A stretch of 64,000 nt of DNA, taken from positions 3,885,501-3,949,500 of the forward strand of contig NZ_CP048409.1 of NCBI RefSeq assembly GCF_010448835.1. Reading direction: 5' to 3'. This DNA is from Draconibacterium halophilum. Its GTDB lineage: Bacteria; Bacteroidota; Bacteroidia; Bacteroidales; Prolixibacteraceae. Of this stretch, positions 35,080 to 44,654 are shown one piece after another. Position 1 is the first letter of the stretch, and each line of letters opens with the position of its first letter. The notes under the pieces are model-generated. The model saw only the letters and a list, made by a program, of their open reading frames with translations. It ran no database searches and was not told where the DNA came from. A program made the translations under genes and the position numbers.

Positions 35080-37156
35080 TCGTATATCCTTAAATAATTT
35101 CCGAATTTACAAAGGAGAGAACTCTCTTTCGTTTTCTTCTAATTCCAATAATAAAAATATATCGATAATTGCTGGTCAGAATGGATTTGGGAAAACTACA
35201 TTACTAACTGCTCTGGTGTGGGGTTTTTATGGCAAATTAATTGGTGAAGTTGACGAGAAATATAAAAGAGAAATATATGAATTAGGTGGATATAAAAAGT
35301 ATGCCAACTCAATCCTTAATAGAGAGACAAAATCAAAAAGTGATGCATGGCATGAGTTTAGCGTACAAATAGAAATTGAGGACGTATATATTCCATCTGT
35401 ACCTTGTAGAAAAATTGTAATTAATCGAAGATACAATACCGATTCAGAACATGAATCTGTCAGTGTATTGATCGATGGATTTGAAAATGAACTGACAAAG
35501 GAAGTTGGTTCAGATATTTTTATAAACGATTTTCTCTTACCTCGAGAAATTGCTAAGTTTTTTTTATTCGATGCAGAAAAAATAGTATCACTGGCAGAAA
35601 TTAAGACAATTTCAGAAAAACGTAACTTAAGTTTAGCTTATTCCGAGGTTTTGGGAATTAGTAAATATGTAAACCTAAAGAGAACATTAGAAAACTTAAG
35701 AGTAAAACTACGTAAAAAATCGGCAAGTATAACCGACAGAAATAGACTTGTCAAACTTCAGGAAGAATCTCAACAACTTGAAAAATTAGTTGCTCATAAC
35801 GAATCGAAGATTATTTCGATCGCTGATGACATTGAAAAGGCTAGAAACGAATCAGAACAATATCAGGAGAAATTGATTCGTGAAGGAAATAGCATGACCG
35901 TTGAAGACTTGGTCAATCAAAAGAAACTAAGGGATACACTTCGTCAAAATAATATCGAAATAAAGGCAAAGCTGAAAGAGCTCATTGAGTTAGTTCCTTT
36001 TGCAATTGCTGGACAGAAGCTAAAACAACTCAACAATCAAGTTAAACTAGAGTCCCAATTTAAACAAAACAAAGTTGACGGTGGATTCATTGAATCGAAG
36101 TTGAGGAATATTCAAAAGCATATTGAAAAACAAATAAAAAAGAAGAAACTACCTGATTCATTGCATAATAATATTACGTCAATCATAAATGATGCTTTTG
36201 AAGCTAACTGGGAAGAACAAGGCAATACAGTAGAACAAGTATTACTAGATCTTTCACCACAACAATCCAATGAATTTTCAGCGCTTTACAATAATCTTAC
36301 ACAGTCATTTAATATCCTTTTCAAACAAATAGTTAAAGAAGAAAGAAACAATCGGATTTTTCTTGCAAAAACATTAAAGAAGATATCAAATGCTGAATCA
36401 AAAGATTCAGACATCCTAGCAAAGAAGTATAAATCCGAAAAAGCGAAAGTTGATAAACGTATTCAAGACCTAAATAAAGAAAAGAATAGGTTACACGAGG
36501 AATTAGGTGCTTTTCAGCAAGAATTAGCAACCAAAACTAAAATCGTTTCGGAATTAGCAAAGACCGTTAGCCTAGATGAAATTGATGAAAAGAAGGACAA
36601 AGCTACAAGCCGACTAATCTCTGAACTTGACGAATTTATCTTACAATTCAAATCAGAAAAGAAATATTCCTTGCAGAATCGCATAAAAATTGAGTTGCAA
36701 AAGCTAATGCACAAGGAATATTTTATTGACAATGTAACTGTTGAAATTGTTGATGATATTATTGATATAAATCTCCATGATAATAATGGAAATATAATTG
36801 ATAAAGATTCTCTCTCTAAAGGTGAGCAACAACTTTACGCGACCGCATTGTTAAAATCACTGGTTGAAGAATCAGGAATTCAATTTCCAATTTTTATTGA
36901 TAGTCCATTACAAAAGTTTGATAAGCGTCATTCCAAAAACATTATAACTAAATTCTATCCATCAATATCCAAACAGGTAATTATCTTCCCACTGCTTGAA
37001 AAAGAACTTACAGAGAATGAGTACAATCTACTATCTCCCTATATCTCACAAACCTTTATTATTGAAAATCACAAGGAAAAATCCTCAATAGTAGAATGTG
37101 ATTCAACACAGTTATTTAACCTAATGGAAAAAAACAACAATGTTCACTCACATTAA
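35069..37156 (+). CDS. dndD: DNA sulfur modification protein DndD (SMC-like ATPase)
   Basis: 695-aa ATPase of the RecF/SMC type needed for phosphorothioation, probably handling DNA structure or nicking. The N-terminal Walker A is AGQNGFGKTTLLTALVWGFY (about 31-50), and DFLLPREIAKFFLFDAEKI is a DndD feature. A coiled-coil arm fills about 190-560. The C-terminal part has the ABC signature SLSKGEQQLYATALLKSL and the Walker B/D-loop region PIFIDSPLQKFDKRH. It overlaps dndC by 11 bp and dndE by 17 bp, so the three are translationally coupled. Confidence 0.93.
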   Translation: MRISRISLNNFRIYKGENSLSFSSNSNNKNISIIAGQNGFGKTTLLTALVWGFYGKLIGEVDEKYKREIYELGGYKKYANSILNRETKSKSDAWHEFSVQIEIEDVYIPSVPCRKIVINRRYNTDSEHESVSVLIDGFENELTKEVGSDIFINDFLLPREIAKFFLFDAEKIVSLAEIKTISEKRNLSLAYSEVLGISKYVNLKRTLENLRVKLRKKSASITDRNRLVKLQEESQQLEKLVAHNESKIISIADDIEKARNESEQYQEKLIREGNSMTVEDLVNQKKLRDTLRQNNIEIKAKLKELIELVPFAIAGQKLKQLNNQVKLESQFKQNKVDGGFIESKLRNIQKHIEKQIKKKKLPDSLHNNITSIINDAFEANWEEQGNTVEQVLLDLSPQQSNEFSALYNNLTQSFNILFKQIVKEERNNRIFLAKTLKKISNAESKDSDILAKKYKSEKAKVDKRIQDLNKEKNRLHEELGAFQQELATKTKIVSELAKTVSLDEIDEKKDKATSRLISELDEFILQFKSEKKYSLQNRIKIELQKLMHKEYFIDNVTVEIVDDIIDINLHDNNGNIIDKDSLSKGEQQLYATALLKSLVEESGIQFPIFIDSPLQKFDKRHSKNIITKFYPSISKQVIIFPLLEKELTENEYNLLSPYISQTFIIENHKEKSSIVECDSTQLFNLMEKNNNVHSH

Positions 37157-37535
37157 GACTTCAAAAGAAAATAGAGAACTGGTTTCTTGGTTAACTAGAA
37201 AACTAAATTTAGGGACTGAAAATATTATAGCACGAATTGCTTTTGCTTATTCATTGTCGAAAGATAAAAAGATGGATATTTCCTCAATAAAAGATTCACA
37301 AGGTAAAGAGTATAGTAAAGCAGTTTTGTTTGGCGACAATCTCCCATATTATGTTTCCTTGGTTTGCGTTCACTACAATATTTATAAGACTGATAAGGAT
37401 ATTCCCAAATATATTAAAATGCACATTGACGATGGTTTAGAGATTATTCATAAAGAGTTACAAGAGAATCCTAATTTAGACGGATTTGAATATATCATCG
37501 ACAAAATCGAATATGGGTTAAATGAAATAGTTTAA
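37140..37535 (+). CDS. dndE: DNA sulfur modification protein DndE
   Basis: 131-aa small basic protein of the modification complex; known DndE binds nicked DNA. The pattern TSKENRELVSWLTRKLNLGT followed by NIIARIAFAYSLSKDKKMD, DSQGKEYSKAVLFGDNLPYY and IPKYIKMHIDDGLEII matches the DndE family from start to end. It overlaps dndD by 17 bp and is followed by the restriction helicase after 3 bp. Position and pattern agree well. Confidence 0.88.
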   Translation: MFTHIKTSKENRELVSWLTRKLNLGTENIIARIAFAYSLSKDKKMDISSIKDSQGKEYSKAVLFGDNLPYYVSLVCVHYNIYKTDKDIPKYIKMHIDDGLEIIHKELQENPNLDGFEYIIDKIEYGLNEIV

Positions 37536-37538
37536 AAT

Positions 37539-39785
37539 ATGCTAAAAGATGCCCCATTTCATATTGTTTATTCAACTGGCGAAAACGAACCAATCGAGTT
37601 CTTCTTTGATGCTTTGTTGGAGAGTACAAATTTTGATTTGGGATTGGGCTTTTTTAGTTCGACCGGCATTAACGTATTAAGTGCTGGATTTGCATACTTT
37701 ATCCATCGTGGAGGTAAAGTTCGAATCATCATTAATGATATCTTATCAAAAAAGGATAAGGAAGCGATTGAAAATGGCATTAATACTACAAACAGTTATT
37801 TTGAGGATAACATCCTTAACAATATTAAAACTCTAGCAAAAACCTTATCTAAACAAGATGAGCATTTTTTCAAATGTCTGTCATTTCTAATTTCGAAGAA
37901 TAGAATTGAATTTCTTGCTACAATACCAGCAAATAATAAGGGAGGAATTGCACATAATAAATATGGCATTTTTACAGATAATTTTGGAAACAAAGTGGTC
38001 TTCAATGGTTCTGCCAATTTTTCACAAACAGCCCTTCTTAATAACATAGAATCAATAAGCTGTTACAAATCCTGGTCAGAAAGTGAGAGCGAGATAAAAC
38101 GATTAAACTATTTTGAAGATATTTTTAATAAAACCTGGAATGGAGAATCAGAGAATATAAAAATAATCCCTATTCAAAAGGTTGAGAATTATATCCATGA
38201 AACGTTTGGTACTTCAAATATTGAAGAATTAGTTGAAGAAGAAAAAAGGCTAATAAAGAGTTATGGCTCCGACCGAATCAAAGAAAAGATTGAGAAACTC
38301 TATTCTTATGATTCTACAAATTTTCCAAGCCAAAAGGCGAATGAGGAAAGCTTAAGCTATAATAGTGAACCAAGGTTTCCGTTTCCTGACGGCCCTCGTC
38401 AATATCAAAAGGAAGCCTATCAAAATTGGCAAGAAAATGATTTTTATGGCATTTTTGCCATGGCAACTGGGACGGGTAAAACAATTACATCCTTAAACTG
38501 CGTTTTAAATGAGTATCAGAAGACCGGAAAATACAACGTCTTAATATTAGTTCCAACACTTGCATTGGTTGAACAGTGGAAGACAGAGATTATCAAATTT
38601 AATTTTAAAAAATACATTCTAGTTTCAGGTTCAACAAATTGGCACGATGAGCTAAGTATCTATAAAGCTAATTACCGCTGGAGGAAAATCGAAGAAAATC
38701 TTATTATAATCTCAACTTATCCATCATTCTCAAATCCAAAATTTTTAAACCTTTTTAAATCATTTCAAAAGAATTTTGCAATTATTGCTGATGAGGCTCA
38801 TAATATTGGTGCACCTTCAATAAAGGCTGCATTCAAACAATTGACATGCAAAAAAAGAATTGCGCTATCTGCTACTCCGAAACGAATCTATGACCCGGAA
38901 GGGACCAGAGAACTTGAAATGTTCTTTAAAGATGAAGAACCATATTGTTATTCATACTCCTTAGAAAAAGCTATCGATAAAAAATTCTTAACGCCATATT
39001 TCTATTATCCTCTAATAGTACCTTTAGAAGATTATGAAATGGAAGAATACATCAAAATCTCCAAACGGTTATTGCGGTTCTTTAACGCTGAAACAGGAAC
39101 CTTTTTAAAATCGCAAGACGCTGAAAAGTTATTACTCCGAAGAAAACGCATCATTCACAAAGCCATAAATAAACTGGATGCTTATTCTAGGATTGTTAAA
39201 GAACTTAATGATAATAATAAGCTAAAATATTGCTTCACTTTTGCCCCGGAAGGTGATTTTTATGGAGACAATTCGTTTGAGGATTTTAATAATATAATTG
39301 ATCGATTTATTATTGAGGTAATAAATACATGCCCTGAGGCAAATGTTAATTCTTACACAAGCAAAGATTCTCCATCGGAAAGAACAGATAAACTACGCGG
39401 TTTTGCAGAAGGAAAAATTGATATCCTTTTTACAATGAAAGCTATAGATGAAGGAGTAGATATTCCGAGAGCTGAAGTCGGGATTTTCACTTCTAGTACT
39501 GGTAATCCACGCCAGTTTATTCAACGCCGGGGAAGACTATTAAGAAAACATCCAGAAAAGAAATATGCAACTATTTATGATATGATTGTAATTCCGAACT
39601 CCTCCGGTACTGAAGGTCGAAAGTACTTCAAAATGGAATCAAGCTTGGTGGCTACCGAGTTGAGAAGAGTGGGATATTTTGCAAGCCTTTCGGAGAATTT
39701 CTATGACTCAAAGCACACACTCGACGATATAATGAAAAAATATAACCTAAATTTAGACACAATAATAAAAGAACTTCAACTATGA
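37539..39785 (+). CDS. Phosphorothioation-linked restriction protein: PLD nuclease + SF2 helicase
   Basis: 748-aa fusion. The N-terminal part (about 1-200) is a phospholipase-D-like nuclease domain with HNKYGIFTDNFGNKVVFNGS plus ANFS, i.e. one HxK...GSxN half-site. The rest is a DEAD/DEAH-type helicase: FAMATGTGKTITSL (motif I), IIADEAHNIGAP (II), IALSATPKRI (III), and FIQRRGRLLRKHPEKKYA (VI). This matches the described family of 'DNA phosphorothioation system restriction enzymes', which would attack DNA lacking sulfur. One HKD half-site suggests a dimeric nuclease. It lies 3 bp after dndE; its stop overlaps the next start by 4 bp. Confidence 0.88.
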   Translation: MLKDAPFHIVYSTGENEPIEFFFDALLESTNFDLGLGFFSSTGINVLSAGFAYFIHRGGKVRIIINDILSKKDKEAIENGINTTNSYFEDNILNNIKTLAKTLSKQDEHFFKCLSFLISKNRIEFLATIPANNKGGIAHNKYGIFTDNFGNKVVFNGSANFSQTALLNNIESISCYKSWSESESEIKRLNYFEDIFNKTWNGESENIKIIPIQKVENYIHETFGTSNIEELVEEEKRLIKSYGSDRIKEKIEKLYSYDSTNFPSQKANEESLSYNSEPRFPFPDGPRQYQKEAYQNWQENDFYGIFAMATGTGKTITSLNCVLNEYQKTGKYNVLILVPTLALVEQWKTEIIKFNFKKYILVSGSTNWHDELSIYKANYRWRKIEENLIIISTYPSFSNPKFLNLFKSFQKNFAIIADEAHNIGAPSIKAAFKQLTCKKRIALSATPKRIYDPEGTRELEMFFKDEEPYCYSYSLEKAIDKKFLTPYFYYPLIVPLEDYEMEEYIKISKRLLRFFNAETGTFLKSQDAEKLLLRRKRIIHKAINKLDAYSRIVKELNDNNKLKYCFTFAPEGDFYGDNSFEDFNNIIDRFIIEVINTCPEANVNSYTSKDSPSERTDKLRGFAEGKIDILFTMKAIDEGVDIPRAEVGIFTSSTGNPRQFIQRRGRLLRKHPEKKYATIYDMIVIPNSSGTEGRKYFKMESSLVATELRRVGYFASLSENFYDSKHTLDDIMKKYNLNLDTIIKELQL

Positions 39786-39997
39786 CCAACACCGAATTAA
39801 TCTCTGAAATATTATCTGATCCTCAAATTAAAGAGAAATATAATATATCTGAAACAGATATACAAGCTATTAATGGTGATACCCGATACCAAAAAGAAAT
39901 CATTCAGATTATCAAAGAAATTGTAAGTGATAACGATAACCATATCACAGCAACAAAATCTTACAATAAGTTAAAAAATATCCTAAACATTGTGTAA
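39782..39997 (+). CDS. Small hypothetical protein in the dnd cluster
   Basis: 71-aa acidic, helical protein with no recognised domain. It overlaps the helicase gene by 4 bp (ATGA) and the following ATPase gene by 1 bp (TAATG), so it is clearly translated as part of the operon. By size and position next to an SMC-like ATPase it could be a small partner subunit, but this is only inference. Confidence 0.7.
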   Translation: MTNTELISEILSDPQIKEKYNISETDIQAINGDTRYQKEIIQIIKEIVSDNDNHITATKSYNKLKNILNIV

Positions 39998-42194
39998 TGG
40001 CAACAATAATCAATAAAATTTCTTTACAAAATTTCTTTAACTATTACGGCACTTATGATGAAAACACGTACGACTTTAAAGAAGGAGTTAATATTATTGT
40101 TGCCGATAATGGAGCAGGGAAATCGAAACTATTCAATGCACTTCTTTGGATATTCTATGATGAAATGCTTGACTCAGACATAAAAGGAAGAAGAAGCATT
40201 GAATCGATGGCCGTTAAAACAATATCGGACATGGCCAAAAACGAATCCTCAGTTGGTGATTTGATTGAGTGCGGTGTTAGAGTTGAATTTCAAGATACTC
40301 GCTTTACATACCAAGTTGAGAAGAAATTTTCGGCACTACGAATATCTGATAAAGGAAATATTACCGATGATTGTTGTTGGGAGATTACTCATCAAGACTC
40401 AGAAGTAAGTAAAAAGGATATTTTGAGGTTTAAACCGGTATTCAATGAATCCGAGAAAACAGAAATAATAAATAAACTAATTAGAAAAGATTTAAGGCAG
40501 TATTCATTCTTCCAGGGAGAAGAGGTAGAAGATATTATTGATTTCTCCAAAAAACAGAGCATAAAAGAAGCGGTTCGAAAAATAACAAACATAAGTAAAA
40601 TTGAAGCCTTAGAGGAGTTAGCTAACTCTTTAAAAGAGAAAGCAGAAAATGACTACAATAGAAAAAGTAAAGAAAACGCAAAAAATGCACATGAGTTAGA
40701 ACAAAAGCTAGCATCAAAAGAAAGATATAAATATCAACTCGAAGAAGAAACTCAAAAGTTAGAAGTTTATAAAACAAATCATGCTGAGGCCAAGCAAGAA
40801 AGTTATGACTTGGAAGACAAAATTCAGAATTCTGAAAAAAACTTGAACTCAAGGAAAAAAGGAAGAGTTTGCTTCGACAACTTAAGATTGCAAAAAGTGA
40901 TTATGATCAATTTCTAGATGGTTTAAATTCTCGTTTTTTTGATGGTAATTTTGCATGGATGGCAATGGGGTTAGAACATGTTCCTCAGATGTTTTCTCTG
41001 TCAAAATATGCCTACCTTGATATTATTTCAGAGAAGAAAACACTTAATAAACTTCGAAATAATCCTGGAGAATTAAATTCTATCTTACCTCTTGATATGC
41101 CAGACACCATGACATTGGATAAGATGCTACATGATGGACATTGTCATGTTTGTAATAGATCTGCTGAAGAAGGAAGCGAAGCTTGGAACTATATTTTTAA
41201 ATTAAAGAATCGTCCATCCTCAAAACAGAATGAGGCACCTTTATTCAAAAACGACTTTAAAAGTTTTTTTGAGGATATTCAATTGCTATCACAGCCATTT
41301 ACCGGAAAAATTGGATATGTTGAGGATTCTATTGCAAGTTCAATTCAAAAACAGGATGAACTTAAATCTCGTATTTCAAGAATTGATGGTAAACTAAAAA
41401 CAAATCAGATTGAATTAAAAGAATTGCTTAAGTCTGATGACATAGATGAAAATGCTGATAAAGAAAAAAACATTCTTAACGCTTACGAAGGAGCAATAAA
41501 ACGAGCAACACAAGCTGAAGAAAGAATAAACAGAACAACCCAAAGAATAAAGGAGATTAATAAAACGATTAGAGGAATTGAAGAGGAGCTAGAAAAATTA
41601 CGAGGTGTTGATGTACCTGTCGAATACAAAAATGCTTATGAGTTATTAAATGACATTGCTATTTCTGTATCTAATACGCGCGAACGCACATTTATAAATA
41701 TGCTTAAAAGGCTTGAAGAGTATTCAAACAAGCATTTTGGCAACCTGATAAAGTACAATGAAATATCAGGAGGTATTCTAAGGTTTAAACAAACCTTGTC
41801 GGACACTATTGAACTTGATGTAGTCGACAAAGATGAGAATATTGTTTCTGGTAGCTCTGAAGGATTTCAGCGCATGAAAAAACTTGCTGTTGTAATGTCA
41901 ATAATTTCGGCAAAAGGCACTGGGTTTAATTATCCGATGTTTGCAGATGCGCCTTTATCAACATTCGGGAAAGGATTTATAAAATCATTTTTTGAAGAAG
42001 TGCCCAATGTTTTTCCTCAAAGCATAATTCTTATCAATAATATTTACGATGCAGATGCTCCAAATAAATTAGATGATATTGGAAATGACCTTCTAAAGAA
42101 TAATGGGCATGTCTCTACAATGTATTTAAATGAGGTTAATTCAAAAGTACAACAGGTTGATAGGAAAACTCTAATCACTAAACTAAAAGGATAA
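39997..42194 (+). pseudogene. Rad50/SbcC-like ATPase with CxxC hook, split by a frame break
   Basis: Two overlapping frames together make one SMC/Rad50-type ATPase. The first part (39997-40917, 306 aa) has Walker A VADNGAGKSKLFNALLW and the start of a coiled coil. The second (from about 40863 to 42194) has a CxxC turn HDGHCHVCNRSAEEG like a Rad50 zinc hook, the return coil, and the C-terminal SGSSEGFQRMKKLAVVM and MFADAPLSTFG motifs. The frames join at an A6 run (40855-40860): one extra A, or a -1 slip, gives a continuous 732-aa protein. The cause may be a sequencing error, a real mutation, phase variation or programmed slippage. A second DndD-like ATPase is unusual in one cluster. Confidence 0.8.
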
Positions 42195-42198
42195 TCAA

Positions 42199-42711
42199 AT
42201 GGATAGTCAAGAATTTAAAAATAGAATTTTTTCTAAAAGACCTCGGTATGCAAATATTTACAAAGATTTGATTGCAACGCTTGCGAATAAAGGAAATCAA
42301 AAAACTGAATTCATTCAATTCGGTCCGATATACCAGATTTACATTTATGCTTTTTACATTGGTGTTCACCGAAATGAAAGGACTCCGTTACCTAGTAGGG
42401 AATCAACTACAGACTTTCTGGAAATTGGAAAATGGAAACCTGACTCGCTGGCTCATTTTATATTAATGTCAATGTTTGCAAAATTGGAAGATCTAAACTT
42501 AACGACTTGGAATGAACTTGAAGATATGGAAGAAAATGACATCGATTCTTTTGTGAGGACTCTTATTAAAACAATTGAGGAATATGCAAATGCCGGTTTT
42601 TCTTATCTACAATTCCAGTTTGATGAAGATAGAAACCGATTTAATGAAACCTATATCTTTGCAGATATTCTAAAAGATTTGACCGAAGAAAACATAAATA
42701 TTTATCTATGA
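42199..42711 (+). CDS. Uncharacterised 170-aa protein of the dnd cluster
   Basis: 170-aa soluble, acidic protein. Visible features are a Lys/Arg-containing start (FKNRIFSKRPRYANIYKDLI), an aromatic stretch FGPIYQIYIYAFYIGVHRNE, IGKWKPDSLAHFILMSMFAK and an acidic C-terminal half. It may belong to a dnd-associated family of similar size ('dnd system-associated protein 4'), but I am unsure. It lies 4 bp after the Rad50-like ATPase, and its stop overlaps the next start by 4 bp. No catalytic motif is recognisable. Confidence 0.75.
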   Translation: MDSQEFKNRIFSKRPRYANIYKDLIATLANKGNQKTEFIQFGPIYQIYIYAFYIGVHRNERTPLPSRESTTDFLEIGKWKPDSLAHFILMSMFAKLEDLNLTTWNELEDMEENDIDSFVRTLIKTIEEYANAGFSYLQFQFDEDRNRFNETYIFADILKDLTEENINIYL

Positions 42712-43253
42712 AAAAAAGATGGTTTTTATTTTTAAATGCAGAACAAGAAAATTACTTAGTTTCCTTACGAAGAGAAAATAAGGTTTCGTTTATTACATGG
42801 ATTTTGTTTTCAATAATCTTACCATTAGCTCCATACATTATTTCCGTACTAATCAACTTTCTACTAACCGGATTTTGCAATTGGGGAAAGATAATAAACA
42901 ATGGATCACTACCAATTATCTCTTATGGATTCATTACTGCCGGGATAGTTTATATAATGGAAAAGATTAAGAATGATAATCTCATAATTTTTCAATTAAG
43001 AGAACGCATTATGCCTGTCGCAGTACTTTTGTTGTTTCTTAATTCAAGTATTTTTATTCTTGAAACTTCAGTAAAAGATACCTTAAACACAATACAACAT
43101 GCAATTGTGTTGGTAGTATCCTTATTCATTTTTTATTATTCACTTAGAGTAAGTCAGAATATGTTCTTTTTACAAAGAAAAATCTCGGATAAGCAATTTG
43201 ATACTATTTATAGAGAAGAAACTAATAGTACACATGGTTTAAATTGGGAATAA
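42708..43253 (+). CDS. Four-helix membrane protein of the dnd cluster
   Basis: 181-aa integral membrane protein with about four predicted helices: FITWILFSIILPLAPYIISV (about 25-45, continuing into a second hydrophobic stretch), PIISYGFITAGIVYIM, IMPVAVLLLFLNSSIFIL and HAIVLVVSLFIFYYSL. Short charged termini suggest both ends are cytoplasmic. No family recognised. It overlaps the 170-aa gene by 4 bp, and its stop shares a base with the dndB start (TAATG). A membrane protein inside a phosphorothioation cluster suggests an effector that damages the membrane, or an anchor, but neither role is shown. Confidence 0.75.
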   Translation: MKKRWFLFLNAEQENYLVSLRRENKVSFITWILFSIILPLAPYIISVLINFLLTGFCNWGKIINNGSLPIISYGFITAGIVYIMEKIKNDNLIIFQLRERIMPVAVLLLFLNSSIFILETSVKDTLNTIQHAIVLVVSLFIFYYSLRVSQNMFFLQRKISDKQFDTIYREETNSTHGLNWE

Positions 43254-44590
43254 TGGTTGAACTAGATAAAAATACAATTGAAGGAATTCCTGTTACTCAA
43301 AACAAACAGGATTTTATTATTAGTGTTTTTTCAATAAAGCAAATACTTGAATTTACAAGATATACAGAAAGAATTATTGTTGGTTTTGATGAAAAAGAAA
43401 ATCCAATATATAATAATCACATTCAAAGATTTGTCGAAAAATCAAGAGTTGAAAAAATAGCAGACTTCCTTATTGAAGACCCAGATGCTACTTTCCCCAC
43501 TAATATAGTATTGCATGTTCCATTAAGCATAATTGAGCAACAAGTAAGGGAAAAACGTTTTGTAAAAATAAGGCTAAAGAATAAAGTTTATGATGAAATT
43601 GCGAAAAAGGATGGAGACGTTTTCATAACAATAATTGATGGCCAACATCGAATTCACGGAATTGAGGTGGCCATTGAGAGATTGACTGAAATAATAGATT
43701 CTGCCATAAGAACAAATAGAATTTCGTACAGTAATGAAATTGATAAAAAACTAAAATTTTATACCCAAAGACTTGAAGATTTAAAAAATATCAATCTGGT
43801 CGTTTCTTTTTTCATTGATAAATCCCTTGAGTATCAAGCAATGATTTTTTCAACCATAAATAGGACACAGAAAAGAGTATCTCCTGATTTAGTTTATAGT
43901 TTATTTGGATTGGATACTTCCGATACTCCTCAGAAAACAGCTTTACAAGTGGTTTTAAGTCTAAATGGCCATCTATCATCTCCGTTTTATAAACGAATTA
44001 AATTTTATGGAGGTGATTACTCAGACCAAGTAAGTCCTCCTTTATCACAGGCTACTATGGTAAAATCCATTGTTTCATTAATCTCCGAAAACCTGAGAGA
44101 AGCTGAGAATGATAGATATAAAAATCGAAAAGAATTATTAAAACGAAGTGCAAGCTCTGGAAGGAGTTTACCGTTTAGAAGATATTATGCTGCGAACAAG
44201 GACAATTTTATTTCTGATATTTTATATTACTTTTTTAGTGCAGTCAAAGATACATTCTTAAATAATGAAGGAAAATCTTATTGGAGTTATAATAATCAGA
44301 AAAAACCTGATAACATTCTCCAAACGTCTGTTGGATATGAGGCTCTTCTTAAAATATTAGTTGATATTTTAGACAGTCCCGAATTTAACGATGATAGCAT
44401 AAACAAGGCATTTTTTATTGGATTCCTAAAAAAAGCTTCAGACCTGGATTTTTCAAATCAACAATTATTCCCATTCTCTACTAAAGGTAAGAACATTCTA
44501 TATTTATCAATGAGCTTAGCAATTTGGAAAAATATTGAAACGGGTAAAAAAGATGATAGGAAAAATAAATTGGATGAATTGCTCCAGTAA
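43253..44590 (+). CDS. dndB: DndB-like DGQHR-domain protein
   Basis: 445 aa from the ATG at 43253, which overlaps the preceding stop; a TTG start nine bases earlier is less likely. The defining motif is FITIIDGQHRIHGIEVAIER (about 120-140), followed by MIFSTINRTQKRVSPDLVYSL, both hallmarks of the DndB/DGQHR family. In studied systems DndB represses dnd transcription and limits modification density. Here it is late in the operon instead of ahead of dndC. It is followed by a 60-bp gap before the Mrr gene. Confidence 0.9.
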   Translation: MVELDKNTIEGIPVTQNKQDFIISVFSIKQILEFTRYTERIIVGFDEKENPIYNNHIQRFVEKSRVEKIADFLIEDPDATFPTNIVLHVPLSIIEQQVREKRFVKIRLKNKVYDEIAKKDGDVFITIIDGQHRIHGIEVAIERLTEIIDSAIRTNRISYSNEIDKKLKFYTQRLEDLKNINLVVSFFIDKSLEYQAMIFSTINRTQKRVSPDLVYSLFGLDTSDTPQKTALQVVLSLNGHLSSPFYKRIKFYGGDYSDQVSPPLSQATMVKSIVSLISENLREAENDRYKNRKELLKRSASSGRSLPFRRYYAANKDNFISDILYYFFSAVKDTFLNNEGKSYWSYNNQKKPDNILQTSVGYEALLKILVDILDSPEFNDDSINKAFFIGFLKKASDLDFSNQQLFPFSTKGKNILYLSMSLAIWKNIETGKKDDRKNKLDELLQ

Positions 44591-44654
44591 AAATTGATAA
44601 ATCCTTTTTTAATACTTGTACTATAGTGTTGACATAATTTTATCAGTAGAACAT

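Noticed and set aside
40855..40861. Canonical A-AAA-AAG programmed frameshift heptamer
   Set aside because: The reading phase is AAA AAA GGA, so the heptamer is not in the canonical phase. Slippage is possible but not supported over a sequencing error.
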